Source of the DNA: Bradyrhizobium xenonodulans
GTDB lineage: Bacteria; Pseudomonadota; Alphaproteobacteria; Rhizobiales; Xanthobacteraceae
Reading direction: 5' to 3'
Assembly (NCBI RefSeq): GCF_027594865.1
Contig: NZ_CP089391.1
Location: forward strand, 5,238,501-5,302,500
DNA: 64,000 nt
Positions 16,431 to 24,111 of the stretch are shown here, piece after piece. Below the pieces are notes generated by a model. It had not been told where the DNA came from. It did no database searches and saw nothing but the letters and a program-made list of their open reading frames with translations. Position 1 is the stretch's first letter, and every line of letters begins with the position of its first letter. The position numbers were made by a program, and so were the translations under genes.

Positions 16431-17597
16431 TCACAAGAGCATGATCCCGCGTGCCTGCGCCCACCGCGCGAGGATCTTGCTCTCCTCCGCGAGCGGCGGG
16501 CGGTTTGCAAACCCGCGAACCTGAACCGCCCTGAAACGGGGATCCAGTTCGATGGTCAGCAGCCGCTGGACACTGCCCGCGGCACGGCGACGGAGCGACC
16601 AGATCGACGCGTGCCCGGCAATGCACTTTGTCGCGTAGCTGGCGACGCAGTGACGCATGCCCCGCGTTTCGGCCACGAGGGCGTCCGCGGTCCGCAACTG
16701 GACCACGACATACTCCTCACGCTTGGCCCGGTCCTTGGACGACGTCGTCCATGACCAGTCCGCGATCGCTGCACCGAGCCAACGGTCCTCGATCTGCTCG
16801 GATGCTACTGCCAGCCCTCGCGCACGGTTTCGCGCAGCCTCGGCGCGACGGCGTGCGGCCTCGATGCGAGCGATCGCATCGAGATCGCGATGCCATTCGC
16901 GCATCTGCCGGCCAAGCGAGATCAGTGAACGCCCCTTGAGGGTGTACTCCGGATCACGCCGGTGGCAATCGGCGAGGTAATCGTGGAAGTCATCCATGTC
17001 CTCGACCGTGGTGGGATGCGCGCAGAAGAAGCGCACCACCTCGCGCCAGAAGCGATGCTGAGCGCGCGGCGTCTGCGTGATCCTGGTGCGCGCGATCCGC
17101 AGCGCAACGCCCGGATCGTTCGCATGGGATCGCGCAATCGCCTGCCAGATCGCAGCCTCGAAGCCGACGTCCCCCATGGGATTGAGGAACGCATGAACCT
17201 CCTTGCGAGACAGCCACTCGGCCGCACCGGCACCGTAGAGCGAACCACCACCGGCCGCCGCGATGTACCAGCGCTTGCGCAAACGGATCTCGTCCGCGCC
17301 CAGTCCCGCGCCGTCGACCCAGATCTGCTCCAGATGTTCTGCGACGGGATAGCGCGCGAAGAGATAGCGGGCCGCGGTAAGACGAAGACGCGCGGCATCA
17401 CGAGTCTTCATCCGCGGCTTCCAGGCCTCGGCATCGCGCACGATGTCGGCCTCGAAGCCACGCTTGGCCTCGTAGATCGCAGTCTCGAAATCCGGTGGAG
17501 GGCGCGTCCGCTGAGACACATGCCGCAGCGACAGCTCGTAGGCTTCAACCCGCGCGCGCTCGGCCTCCCGCCGGCGCTGAATCAATGAATGGGCCAT
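16431..17597 (-). CDS. PcfJ-like domain protein
   Basis: The C-terminal third resembles the PcfJ family, named after a protein of the enterococcal conjugative plasmid pCF10: MRHCVASYATKCIAGHASIW near residue 315, LTIELDPRFRAVQVRGFANR near 350. The N-terminal two-thirds are helical and Arg-rich with no motif I recognise. The 388-residue protein has no signal peptide or membrane helix. It starts the accessory block between flgH and fliX, convergent with flgH. The biochemical role of PcfJ domains is not established. Confidence 0.75.
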   Translation of the reverse strand: MAHSLIQRRREAERARVEAYELSLRHVSQRTRPPPDFETAIYEAKRGFEADIVRDAEAWKPRMKTRDAARLRLTAARYLFARYPVAEHLEQIWVDGAGLGADEIRLRKRWYIAAAGGGSLYGAGAAEWLSRKEVHAFLNPMGDVGFEAAIWQAIARSHANDPGVALRIARTRITQTPRAQHRFWREVVRFFCAHPTTVEDMDDFHDYLADCHRRDPEYTLKGRSLISLGRQMREWHRDLDAIARIEAARRRAEAARNRARGLAVASEQIEDRWLGAAIADWSWTTSSKDRAKREEYVVVQLRTADALVAETRGMRHCVASYATKCIAGHASIWSLRRRAAGSVQRLLTIELDPRFRAVQVRGFANRPPLAEESKILARWAQARGIMLL

Positions 17598-17837
17598 TGT
17601 CGTTCAACATGATTGGATGACTGTCAGCCGGACGCACTGAGAGCGTCGGCACGGAGCGTGTCGATCGCCACAGACTGTTCACGGCTGGTCTCCTCATTGT
17701 TGAACGCGCAGGTTGAATGGGAGGGGGCTCATATACCCGATCGCCAGCGCGCGCAAGATGTCTCGGTCTGATGGACCTAGAAACTGCGCATCGCGAGAGA
17801 GGCTCGCGACATTTTGGCAACGCTGCGGCCGCATACT

Positions 17838-17926
17838 CCGTCATTGCGAGCGACGCGAAGCAATCCAGACTGCCTCAGAGGAAAGACTCTGGATTGCTTC
17901 GTCGCAAGAGCTCGTCGCAATGACGG
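17838..17926. repeat. Dispersed palindromic repeat
   Basis: An outer 12-bp inverted repeat, CCGTCATTGCGA (17838-17849) with TCGCAATGACGG (17915-17926), encloses a second exact pair, CGAAGCAATCCAG and CTGGATTGCTTCG. I recognise this as a family common in Bradyrhizobium intergenic regions. The rest of the 339-nt gap (17598-17837) shows nothing else I can support. Confidence 0.85.
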
Positions 17927-17936
17927 CCGAGAGAAG

Positions 17937-18716
17937 TCACGTAAACTCCGCCTCCACCGTCCCCAGCCCGTCCAGCTCCATCCGCACCTTGTCGCCGGCG
18001 TTCAGCCACAGCGTCTTGACGAGACTTCCCGTCAGCACGAGCTGTCCCGCGTGCAACCCCTTGCCCTCGGCGGCGAGATGGTTGGCGAGCCAGGCGAGGG
18101 CGTTGTGGGGATGGCCGAGCACGTCGGCGCCGGTGCCGTGGCTGACCTCCTCGCCATTGACGATCGCGCGGCCCTTGACCGATTTCAGGTCCGGCACCGA
18201 CGAGCGCGGCACCACCTCACCCAGCACGCAGCCGGCGGCGAAGAAGTCGTCGGCGATCAGCGTCGGTGCGCCCATCGTCTCCCACTTCACATAGCGGTCG
18301 TCGACGATCTCGATCGCCGGATGATAGCTTTCAACGGCCTCGCCGACCCATTCGGCGGTGAATGGCGCCTCGCCGGCCGCAAGGTCCCGCTTCAGCCGCA
18401 CCGCGATCTCGCATTCGACGCCGACCCGGACATAATTGGAGGCGGCGAGCTTCACGCCGCTGTCGTGGACGCCCTTCTGGAATACGCCGCCGCCGCAAGG
18501 ATGCGGGATGCCGATATAGTCCTGCATCACCTGGCTGGTGCAGCCGATCTTGTAACCGACCAGCGGCCCGACATGCGGCAGCAGGAGGTCGTGCAGCGCG
18601 CGCTGGACCTCATAGCCCTCGGCTTCGTCGGCGGGCGGGTGATCCAGCGCCGCGAGCGGGGCGTGGTTGCGGCGCGCGAGCGCAATTGCCTTTGCGGCTT
18701 TGAGAATATTGTCCAT
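17937..18716 (-). CDS. 2-keto-4-pentenoate hydratase-like protein
   Basis: The 259-residue product matches the hydratase/decarboxylase family (MhpD/TesE/DmpH type), which hydrates or decarboxylates 2-oxo acids in meta-cleavage pathways. Visible landmarks are GYKIGCTSQVMQDYIGI near residue 55, VGVECEIAVRL with the metal-binding Glu pair near 100-110, EAVESYHPAIEIVDDRY near 130-145, and GTGADVLGHPHNALAWLANH near 190-210. No other catabolic genes flank it, so the substrate is open. Confidence 0.88.
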   Translation of the reverse strand: MDNILKAAKAIALARRNHAPLAALDHPPADEAEGYEVQRALHDLLLPHVGPLVGYKIGCTSQVMQDYIGIPHPCGGGVFQKGVHDSGVKLAASNYVRVGVECEIAVRLKRDLAAGEAPFTAEWVGEAVESYHPAIEIVDDRYVKWETMGAPTLIADDFFAAGCVLGEVVPRSSVPDLKSVKGRAIVNGEEVSHGTGADVLGHPHNALAWLANHLAAEGKGLHAGQLVLTGSLVKTLWLNAGDKVRMELDGLGTVEAEFT

Positions 18717-18809
18717 CGGCGCCGCCTCCCACGCATCACAATCGAGGTCGGCACTTCAGCATCCCCGCCGGGGCGTGACAAGCGCGGGCCAAACGGCCCA
18801 AGGGCGCCC

Positions 18810-19844
18810 TCAGTTCTTGACGAGGCCGAGCCGGATCAGGCTCTCGGCTGTCGAGAGGATCGTTTCGTCGTTGGAACGGGCCTGCCAGCCGAGCAGCGCG
18901 CGCGCCTTGGCGCTGCTGGAATGCCGCACCTTTCCGAGCATCGGCACAACCGCGCGCAGCAGCGGAATCCGGTTGGCAGCGAGCCGCACCAGCCAGTCCG
19001 GCGCCTCGAGCCGCGGAACCCGACGCGCCCGAGGTCCCAGTTCCCGCCGCAGCACCCTGGCGATGTCGAGGATCGACATCGTCTCGCCGGAGACCGCGAT
19101 GAAGCGTTCCCCCTTCGCCTCGGGCGCGATCATCGCCCGCAGGTGCAGATCGGCGACGTCGCGCACGTCGACCACACCGAAATAGACCCGCGGCACCGCC
19201 GGCATGGCGCCGTCGAGCAGCGATTTGACGATCTCGATCGAGCCGGAGAAGTCCGGCCCCAGCACCGGACCGAAAATGCCGGCGGGGTTGATCACCGACA
19301 ATTCGAGCCCACCGCCCTCGCGCGCGACGAAATCCCAGGCCGCCCGCTCGGCCAGCGTCTTGGACTTGATGTACGGCTGCAGGTCCGCGCCATCCAGATT
19401 GGTCCAGTCGGTCTCGTCGAACGGTTTTTCGCGCGGCTTATGGCCATAGCCGATCGCACCCAGCGACGAGGTGATGACGACGCGTCTGACGCCGGCCTCG
19501 CGCGCGGCCCGCAGCACCCGCAACGTGCCGTCGCGGGCCGGGATGATCATCTCGTTCTCGTCCTTGGGCACACTGGTCGACAATGGCGAGGCGACATGGA
19601 GCACATAGTCGCAACCCGTCACCGCCTGGCGCCAGCCGTCGTCGGCGGTGAGGTCCGCGGTAAAGAAGGACAGGCTTTCGGGCGACGCCGCCCCGCCTTC
19701 GCGCAGCATCGCCAGCACGTCGGCCTGCCGGTCCGGCCGGCGCACCGTCGTCCGCACCGTATGGCCGGCGGCCAGAAGTTGCACGATGACATGGATGCCG
19801 ACGAAGCCGGATCCGCCGGTGACCAGAACAGTGCTCATTGCCAA
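18810..19844 (-). CDS. NAD-dependent epimerase/dehydratase family protein
   Basis: An extended short-chain dehydrogenase of 344 residues, close in pattern to dihydroflavonol-4-reductase/3-beta-HSD relatives. The NAD(P)-binding GxxGxxG is VTGGSGFVGIHVIVQL near residue 10, and the catalytic YxxxK is YIKSKTLAERAAW near residue 157. It is transcribed away from an HxlR regulator at 19933, so the regulator probably controls it. Substrate unknown. Confidence 0.88.
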   Translation of the reverse strand: MAMSTVLVTGGSGFVGIHVIVQLLAAGHTVRTTVRRPDRQADVLAMLREGGAASPESLSFFTADLTADDGWRQAVTGCDYVLHVASPLSTSVPKDENEMIIPARDGTLRVLRAAREAGVRRVVITSSLGAIGYGHKPREKPFDETDWTNLDGADLQPYIKSKTLAERAAWDFVAREGGGLELSVINPAGIFGPVLGPDFSGSIEIVKSLLDGAMPAVPRVYFGVVDVRDVADLHLRAMIAPEAKGERFIAVSGETMSILDIARVLRRELGPRARRVPRLEAPDWLVRLAANRIPLLRAVVPMLGKVRHSSSAKARALLGWQARSNDETILSTAESLIRLGLVKN

Positions 19845-19932
19845 ATTCCCCTGACTGGGCAGGCCGGCAAACTGGTTCCGCCGCCCTGCTCAAGGCGGCA
19901 TCTGGTCACTATCTCCCGGGGGAACAAGTAGA

Positions 19933-20331
19933 ATGGATTTCGAGACCAGTATGGAAAACCTGACCAGCGTTTGCGACGGCGACTGCGATTGCAGCCCCGA
20001 CCCTGCCCTGCTCGCCGACTTCAAGCGCGCCATCCACGCGCTCGGCGGCAAGTGGAAACTGGAGATCCTGTTCGCTCTGATGAACGGCGCTATCAGGTTC
20101 GGCGCGTTGCGGCGATCGATCGGCGGCATCACCCAGCACATGCTGACCACGCAGCTGCGCGAGCTCGAGCAGGATGGGCTGGTGTCGCGCACCGCCTTCG
20201 CGGAGAAGCCACTGCGGGTGGAGTATGAGCTGACGGACGCGGCCTACGGCCTGCTGCCGGCGTTTAAGGAAATATTGAGCTGGTCCAGGCTTTATGGGGA
20301 AGCGCGCCTCGTGGCGTCCCCACGGGCCTGA
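19933..20331 (+). CDS. HxlR family transcriptional regulator (first copy)
   Basis: A 132-residue winged-helix protein with the HxlR pattern: ALGGKWKLEILFALMNGAIR, FGALRRSIGGITQHMLTTQL, RELEQDGLVSRTAF and LRVEYELTDAAYGLLP. The N-terminus is Cys-rich (SVCDGDCDCSPD), which could sense electrophiles or oxidants as in some HxlR proteins. It is divergent from the dehydrogenase-like gene at 18810-19844, 88 nt apart, the common arrangement of a local regulator and its target. Confidence 0.9.
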   Translation: MDFETSMENLTSVCDGDCDCSPDPALLADFKRAIHALGGKWKLEILFALMNGAIRFGALRRSIGGITQHMLTTQLRELEQDGLVSRTAFAEKPLRVEYELTDAAYGLLPAFKEILSWSRLYGEARLVASPRA

Positions 20332-20518
20332 TTGCAGCGATGCGTGAAGCTGCTGGATCAGCGTCTCAGCATCCGAGCCGATCTCGTTGATGCGACTCGC
20401 AAAACTCGCCCCACCTGAAGTAAAGGCTGTTTCTCATCCGAACTCACGTGAGCTCGGAGGAATGGGCTCTAGCCCATTGATCGCGATTCACTTTTCGCGA
20501 TCGCGCGGATGCACATCA

Positions 20519-20548
20519 TGTCGTGGCGCCTGAAGCGGCGCCACGACA
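20519..20548 (-). terminator. Hairpin after the dioxygenase-like gene
   Basis: TGTCGTGGCGCC (20519-20530) pairs exactly with GGCGCCACGACA (20537-20548). Read leftward it follows the stop at 20570. The 14-nt core CGCCTGAAGCGGCG is the same as in the hairpin at 16398-16426. The rest of the 238-nt gap back to 20332 also has a small exact palindrome, ATGGGCTCTAGCCCAT. Confidence 0.6.
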
Positions 20549-20569
20549 CGAGGACCGAAGCTGCTCGCC

Positions 20570-21379
20570 TCAGGCGTAATCCAGCGCCATCCGGATCGCG
20601 ATCTCGACCGGCGAGTAGCTGCCATCGCTACGGTCGAGCCGGTACGGTTCGGCCGGAGGCAAATCCGGCTGCGCCATGAAGCGTGGTGTTTTTCCGCGAT
20701 GCCTTTGCGCGGCATGCACCAGGAAAGGGTGACACAGATAAACCGTGCCGGCGTCGCCGGTCGCCAGCGCGATCGGGCAATCGGCGCCCATCTCGTCCAG
20801 CACCATGCGCGACCGTCCGGCCTCGCCCGCAGGCGCGAGATACCGCGCCATCGGCATGTGCGAGCCGACCCTTATCCGCGTCGGCGCATCGTTCTCGCCG
20901 ACATCGGAGAACAGGAACAGCATCAATAGCGCCCGACCGCGCGAGACAATGTTGGCCCGCCACGCCGAGAATTCGTGCCGCTCGTTAGGATCGCAATCCT
21001 CGCCGGGAAAACTGAGGTCGATATGCCAACCGGCGTCGCCGGGATCATCGGGGTGCGGGAAGCGCACCGCAAAGGTGCCGCCGATGTCCCTGCGCGGCCG
21101 CCAGCGACCGACGCCGACCAGCTGGTCGAACGCGCGATGCAGCACCGGCGTGTTGGCGATCTCCGGAAATGGCGGATTGCCATAACCGGACAGCCGGATC
21201 ACCGGGCGCGTCCAGGTCGACGGATCGTGCTCCCTGCAGGGCAGATCGCGCCACAAGATGGCACGGCCCTGCTCTGCGAGCTCGCGGGGAAAGGCGTTGT
21301 CGATGCGGACAAAGCCCTGTTCGATGAATTGCTGGATTTGCGCAGCGCTCAGCGCACACGCGTCGTCGGGGGCGGTCAT
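20570..21379 (-). CDS. Phytanoyl-CoA dioxygenase (PhyH) family protein
   Basis: A putative non-haem Fe(II)/2-oxoglutarate oxygenase of 269 residues. The iron facial triad is visible: HxD in GWHIDLSFPG near residue 118 and the distal His in VYLCHPFLVHAAQRHRG near residue 227, with a following Arg for 2-oxoglutarate. The start at 21379 (MTAPDDACALSAAQ) is preferred because GAGAGA precedes it; a TTG at 21394 would swallow that site. It stands alone between HxlR and dksA; substrate unknown. Confidence 0.85.
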   Translation of the reverse strand: MTAPDDACALSAAQIQQFIEQGFVRIDNAFPRELAEQGRAILWRDLPCREHDPSTWTRPVIRLSGYGNPPFPEIANTPVLHRAFDQLVGVGRWRPRRDIGGTFAVRFPHPDDPGDAGWHIDLSFPGEDCDPNERHEFSAWRANIVSRGRALLMLFLFSDVGENDAPTRIRVGSHMPMARYLAPAGEAGRSRMVLDEMGADCPIALATGDAGTVYLCHPFLVHAAQRHRGKTPRFMAQPDLPPAEPYRLDRSDGSYSPVEIAIRMALDYA

Positions 21380-21623
21380 GATTGTCTCTCTCAAGCTGTC
21401 GCCAGCAATCGTCGGTCCGCGTCATGCGGAACCTGGCCGGCTCATTCGGTTCACTGGAATCCCGCGCGCGAAAGCCGGCGGGGTCGATCAGCGCTTCCGT
21501 GCGGAAGCGGGATCAGCCCAGGAAGAAGACCGAAGCGATATTGAGAGTGCAAATCATCATGGCGGCGCGAGTTTACGCGCCAAAACAGCGGCGCTCAAGC
21601 GGCACCGGGAGCCCAAAAACAAA

Positions 21624-21643
21624 GAGCCGCATCGCTGCGGCTC
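21624..21643 (-). terminator. Terminator of dksA
   Basis: GAGCCGCA (21624-21631) and TGCGGCTC (21636-21643) form an exact 8-bp stem with a 4-nt loop, 6 nt after the dksA stop on the leftward strand, followed in that direction by TTTGTTTTTGGG. A standard factor-independent terminator. Confidence 0.85.
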
Positions 21644-21648
21644 GGATT

Positions 21649-22059
21649 CTATTCGTCGCGATAGACCTTCTCGCGTTTCTCGTGGCGCTCCTGCGCCTCC
21701 ACCGAGAGCGTCGCGATGGGCCGGGCTTCGAGCCGCTTCAACGAGATCGGCTCGCCGGTGTCCTCGCAATAGCCGTAGGTGTTGTCCTCGATACGCTGGA
21801 GCGCGGCGTCGATCTTGGCGATCAACTTGCGCTGGCGGTCGCGGGCGCGGAGTTCGATGGCGCGGTCGGTTTCGGACGATGCCCGATCGGCAAGATCGGG
21901 GTGGTTCACGTTCTCCTCCTGCAAGGCTTGCAGGGTGAGCTTGGACTCTTTGAGGATCTCATCCTTCCAGGCGAGGAGCTTCAAACGGAAGTACTCCTTC
22001 TGCCGGTCGTTCATGAAAGGCTCTTTTTCGGTCGGTCGGTAGTTTTTCAACTTTTCCAA
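21649..22059 (-). CDS. dksA: DksA-type RNA polymerase-binding protein
   Basis: DksA binds the RNA polymerase secondary channel and works with ppGpp in the stringent response. The 136-residue product has the coiled-coil core with HPDLADRASSETDRAIELRA and the conserved RDRQRKLIAKIDAALQRI, then TYGYCEDTGEPISLKRLEAR and IATLSVEAQERHEKREKVYR. The zinc-finger region keeps only one of the usual four Cys, as in other alphaproteobacterial DksA proteins. It is monocistronic with its own terminator. Confidence 0.95.
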   Translation of the reverse strand: MEKLKNYRPTEKEPFMNDRQKEYFRLKLLAWKDEILKESKLTLQALQEENVNHPDLADRASSETDRAIELRARDRQRKLIAKIDAALQRIEDNTYGYCEDTGEPISLKRLEARPIATLSVEAQERHEKREKVYRDE

Positions 22060-22229
22060 GGGCGGCCTATCTGTCTAAGCAACGACTCGCAACGGAAACA
22101 GGGTCCGTTGAGCCGGGGCTTATATAGTGGCCTCCCGTGACAGACAATGTTTCCCTGAGCCGCCGGCTGGCGCCCCCAAACCCTTGCACAGGAAGGTTTA
22201 TCCTGGAGGGCTTGGAGGCGGCCGAAGGC

Positions 22230-22841
22230 CTAGTAGCCGACCGTGAAACGCTGCCTCGGATGGGCCGGCCGCTCGATCTCGTCGGCCAGCGCGATGGCGT
22301 AGTCGGCGAAGCTGATCCAGCTCTTGCCGTTCGCATCTGCGAGAAGCTGATCGGTCCCGAGCCGGAACTTGCCCGTACGCTCCTCCTCGACGAACAGCGC
22401 CGACGGCGAGATGAAGGTCCAGTTCAGCTCCTTTTCCTGCCGCAGCAGGTCGAGGAAGGCACCGCCCGCCTCCGCTTCGGCCTTGTATTGGGCCGGAAAA
22501 TTGGGAGTCGTCACCAGCTTCACGCCCGGGGCGACCTCGAGGCTGCCGGCTCCGCCGACGACCAGATAACGGCCGACCTTGGACTCCTTTGCCGCGCCGA
22601 TCAGCTTGAGCGGATCGCTGGCCAGGAAGTGCACGGAACTCACAGCGACGTCGTGCCCGGCCCAGAGCTTGGCAAGACCGGCCTGATCGAGCACGTCACC
22701 CTTGGTGGGCGTGACGTTTGGCAGGGCCGCGATCTTCTCGGGGTTCCGGGCGATGGCCGTGACGGCGTGGCCGCGACGGGACAGTTCCTTGGTGATTTCC
22801 GACCCGGCCCGGCCCGAGGCGCCGGCGACTGCGATTTTCAT
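22230..22841 (-). CDS. NAD(P)H-binding oxidoreductase
   Basis: A 203-residue Rossmann-fold protein of the NmrA/NAD(P)H-binding family, with MKIAVAGASGRAGSEITKEL at the N-terminus (GxxGxxG) and AVTAIARNPEKIAALPNVT after it. It lacks the YxxxK of classical SDRs. It is divergent from an HxlR regulator (23042), an arrangement like the E. coli qorB (ytfG) and ytfH pair, although this protein is shorter than QorB. A palindrome at 22864-22878 lies just upstream. Confidence 0.87.
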   Translation of the reverse strand: MKIAVAGASGRAGSEITKELSRRGHAVTAIARNPEKIAALPNVTPTKGDVLDQAGLAKLWAGHDVAVSSVHFLASDPLKLIGAAKESKVGRYLVVGGAGSLEVAPGVKLVTTPNFPAQYKAEAEAGGAFLDLLRQEKELNWTFISPSALFVEEERTGKFRLGTDQLLADANGKSWISFADYAIALADEIERPAHPRQRFTVGY

Positions 22842-22863
22842 GGAAGGCTCCTTTGCTTCTGTG

Positions 22864-22878
22864 GTAACTAGCAGTTAC
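22864..22878. promoter_or_regulatory. Candidate HxlR operator palindrome
   Basis: GTAACTAGCAGTTAC is an exact inverted repeat (6-bp arms, 3-nt centre) 22 nt upstream of the oxidoreductase start. It is unusually AT-rich for this region and well placed for repression by the divergent HxlR protein. Confidence 0.6.
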
Positions 22879-22974
22879 TAGATATCGCAAAGAATGCTGG
22901 TGTTAAGAGAGCACTTTGTGCTTACCTGATTACGCAGGAGTAACCCGGTCCCGGCCGGTGCGCGCGACGGCAAG

Positions 22975-23019
22975 CGACTTGAATGGCAAACGACTTGCAG
23001 ACGGCTTGCAAACGACTTG
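22975..23019. repeat. Direct repeats of CGACTTG before HxlR
   Basis: CGACTTG occurs at 22975, 22991 and 23013, with CGGCTTG at 23002; three are preceded by CAA. The last three are spaced 11 nt apart, one helical turn. They end 22 nt before the HxlR start. They may be a regulator-binding array or a slippage product. Confidence 0.6.
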
Positions 23020-23041
23020 AAAGGATCGTGAGGACCCGACG

Positions 23042-23413
23042 ATGAAGCCAGACGTCTATGCAGCGAACTGCCCCACACGCCAGATCCTCGACCGCGTCGG
23101 CGATAAATGGGCGGTGCTGATCCTGTTGCTGCTGCGCGAGGAGCCGATGCGCTTCAATCAGTTGCGCCGCACGATTGAAGGCATTTCGCAGAAGATGCTG
23201 AGCCAGGTTCTCAAGTCGCTCGAACGCGACGGATTGATCAAGCGCCATGCCATCGCGACCGTGCCTGTGACGGTGGAATATTCGATCACGCAGCTCGGGC
23301 TGACGCTCGCCGCCGCCGTCGATCCGCTGCGCGATTGGGCCGAGCAGAATCTGAAAGACGTGCTGGCCGCCCAGCGCCGCTATGACGCGCAGCAGAAGGA
23401 TGAAGCGGCGTAG
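23042..23413 (+). CDS. HxlR family transcriptional regulator (second copy)
   Basis: A 123-residue HxlR winged-helix protein: NCPTRQILDRVGDKWAVLIL, FNQLRRTIEGISQKMLSQVL, KSLERDGLIKRHAIATVPVT, VEYSITQLGLTLAAAVDPL. The Cys in the NCPTR segment is at the position used for redox or electrophile sensing in characterised members. Probably regulates the divergent oxidoreductase. Its stop is 3 nt from the end of the convergent fliX gene. Confidence 0.92.
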   Translation: MKPDVYAANCPTRQILDRVGDKWAVLILLLLREEPMRFNQLRRTIEGISQKMLSQVLKSLERDGLIKRHAIATVPVTVEYSITQLGLTLAAAVDPLRDWAEQNLKDVLAAQRRYDAQQKDEAA

Positions 23414-23416
23414 GCG

Positions 23417-23830
23417 CTACGCCTGCCCGGCCTTCGCGAGCTCGACCTCGACGCGCAGCTCGATCTCGGAGAGCACGGAATCAAGACCCGCGTCGCCCGA
23501 GGACGATTTCAAATTCGCCGCCGCATCGCGCAGCCGCATCACGGTCGATGCGTCGAGATTGCCGGACAGGAGGCCCATCTTGAGATCGTCGAGCACGTCG
23601 AGCGCGGTCTTGCCGCGGGCGACCGAGCGCTTGCGGCGCTCGACCGGATCCTCCTCGACGCCCTGCAGCGCGAGCAGCCCATCGATGTTCGCGGCGGCCT
23701 TCGGTGCGGCGGCACTGCGCGTCTCCTGCGCCGACGCGGTATCCGGCAGCACGAAGGTGCCGGAGCTCGTCCGCCTGGCCTGGCTGGCCGGCGTTCCAAG
23801 CGTGGTGCCGTTCGGTCCATAGATGCGCAT
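23417..23830 (-). CDS. fliX: FliX, flagellar assembly regulator
   Basis: FliX couples basal-body assembly to FlbD activity in Caulobacter. The family signatures are clear: GLLALQGVEEDPVERRKRSV, RGKTALDVLDDLKMGLLSGN, SSGDAGLDSVLSEIELRVEV. I take the ATG at 23830 (MRIYGPNGTTLG), which matches the family N-terminus, rather than a longer frame from 23935 that would cover the palindrome. Length 137 residues. It is divergent from flgI. Its presence suggests an FlbD-type hierarchy, although flbD itself is outside the window. Confidence 0.93.
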   Translation of the reverse strand: MRIYGPNGTTLGTPASQARRTSSGTFVLPDTASAQETRSAAAPKAAANIDGLLALQGVEEDPVERRKRSVARGKTALDVLDDLKMGLLSGNLDASTVMRLRDAAANLKSSSGDAGLDSVLSEIELRVEVELAKAGQA

Positions 23831-23876
23831 CGGAAGCAATCCGGGTGATCGATGCGCCACATTCGCCGTTTTATGG

Positions 23877-23891
23877 TTAACGGGCCGTAAA
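23877..23891. promoter_or_regulatory. Near-consensus CtrA box, fliX/flgI gap
   Basis: TTAACGGGCCGTAAA differs from TTAA-N7-TTAA at one half-site (TAAA). It lies 46 nt upstream of fliX and just beside the palindrome at 23897-23911, the same pairing as before flgB. Confidence 0.5.
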
Positions 23892-23896
23892 CAGCC

Positions 23897-23911
23897 CGGC
23901 AAAATCTGCCG
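23897..23911. promoter_or_regulatory. FlbD/ftr-like palindrome, fliX/flgI gap
   Basis: CGGCAAAATCTGCCG has the same form as the copies at 3656, 12586 and 33433. It lies 99 nt upstream of the sigma-54 type element for flgI and 66 nt upstream of fliX, so it could activate one and regulate the other. Confidence 0.6.
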
Positions 23912-24009
23912 ACAGGCGGCAGTTTCGCTCCTCACGGCGAACGCCCGCTGACGCCGGTGGAAACAGATTTATTCAACCTATTCAACCGCGTAACCCCTCT
24001 GCCCCGCGT

Positions 24010-24025
24010 TGGCACAGCCCTCGCA
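24010..24025 (+). promoter_or_regulatory. Sigma-54 type promoter for flgI
   Basis: TGGCACAGCCCTCGCA has GG and GC exactly 10 nt apart and six of seven bases of the -24 consensus. It ends 86 nt before the flgI start. The spacer word AGCCCT is shared with the element before flgE. Confidence 0.75.
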
Positions 24026-24111
24026 AGGACAGCGTCGGACCAGCTCGACATGGGAGTGTCGGGGTTGGTCCGAGATTTGAGGAGCCTTTTGAGGAGGCTT
24101 GGGGAGCAGAG

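Noticed and set aside
17814..19931. A 705-codon rightward open frame across the hydratase and dehydrogenase genes
   Set aside because: It starts inside a palindromic repeat and covers two leftward genes with intact catalytic motifs. Composition is that of a shadow frame.
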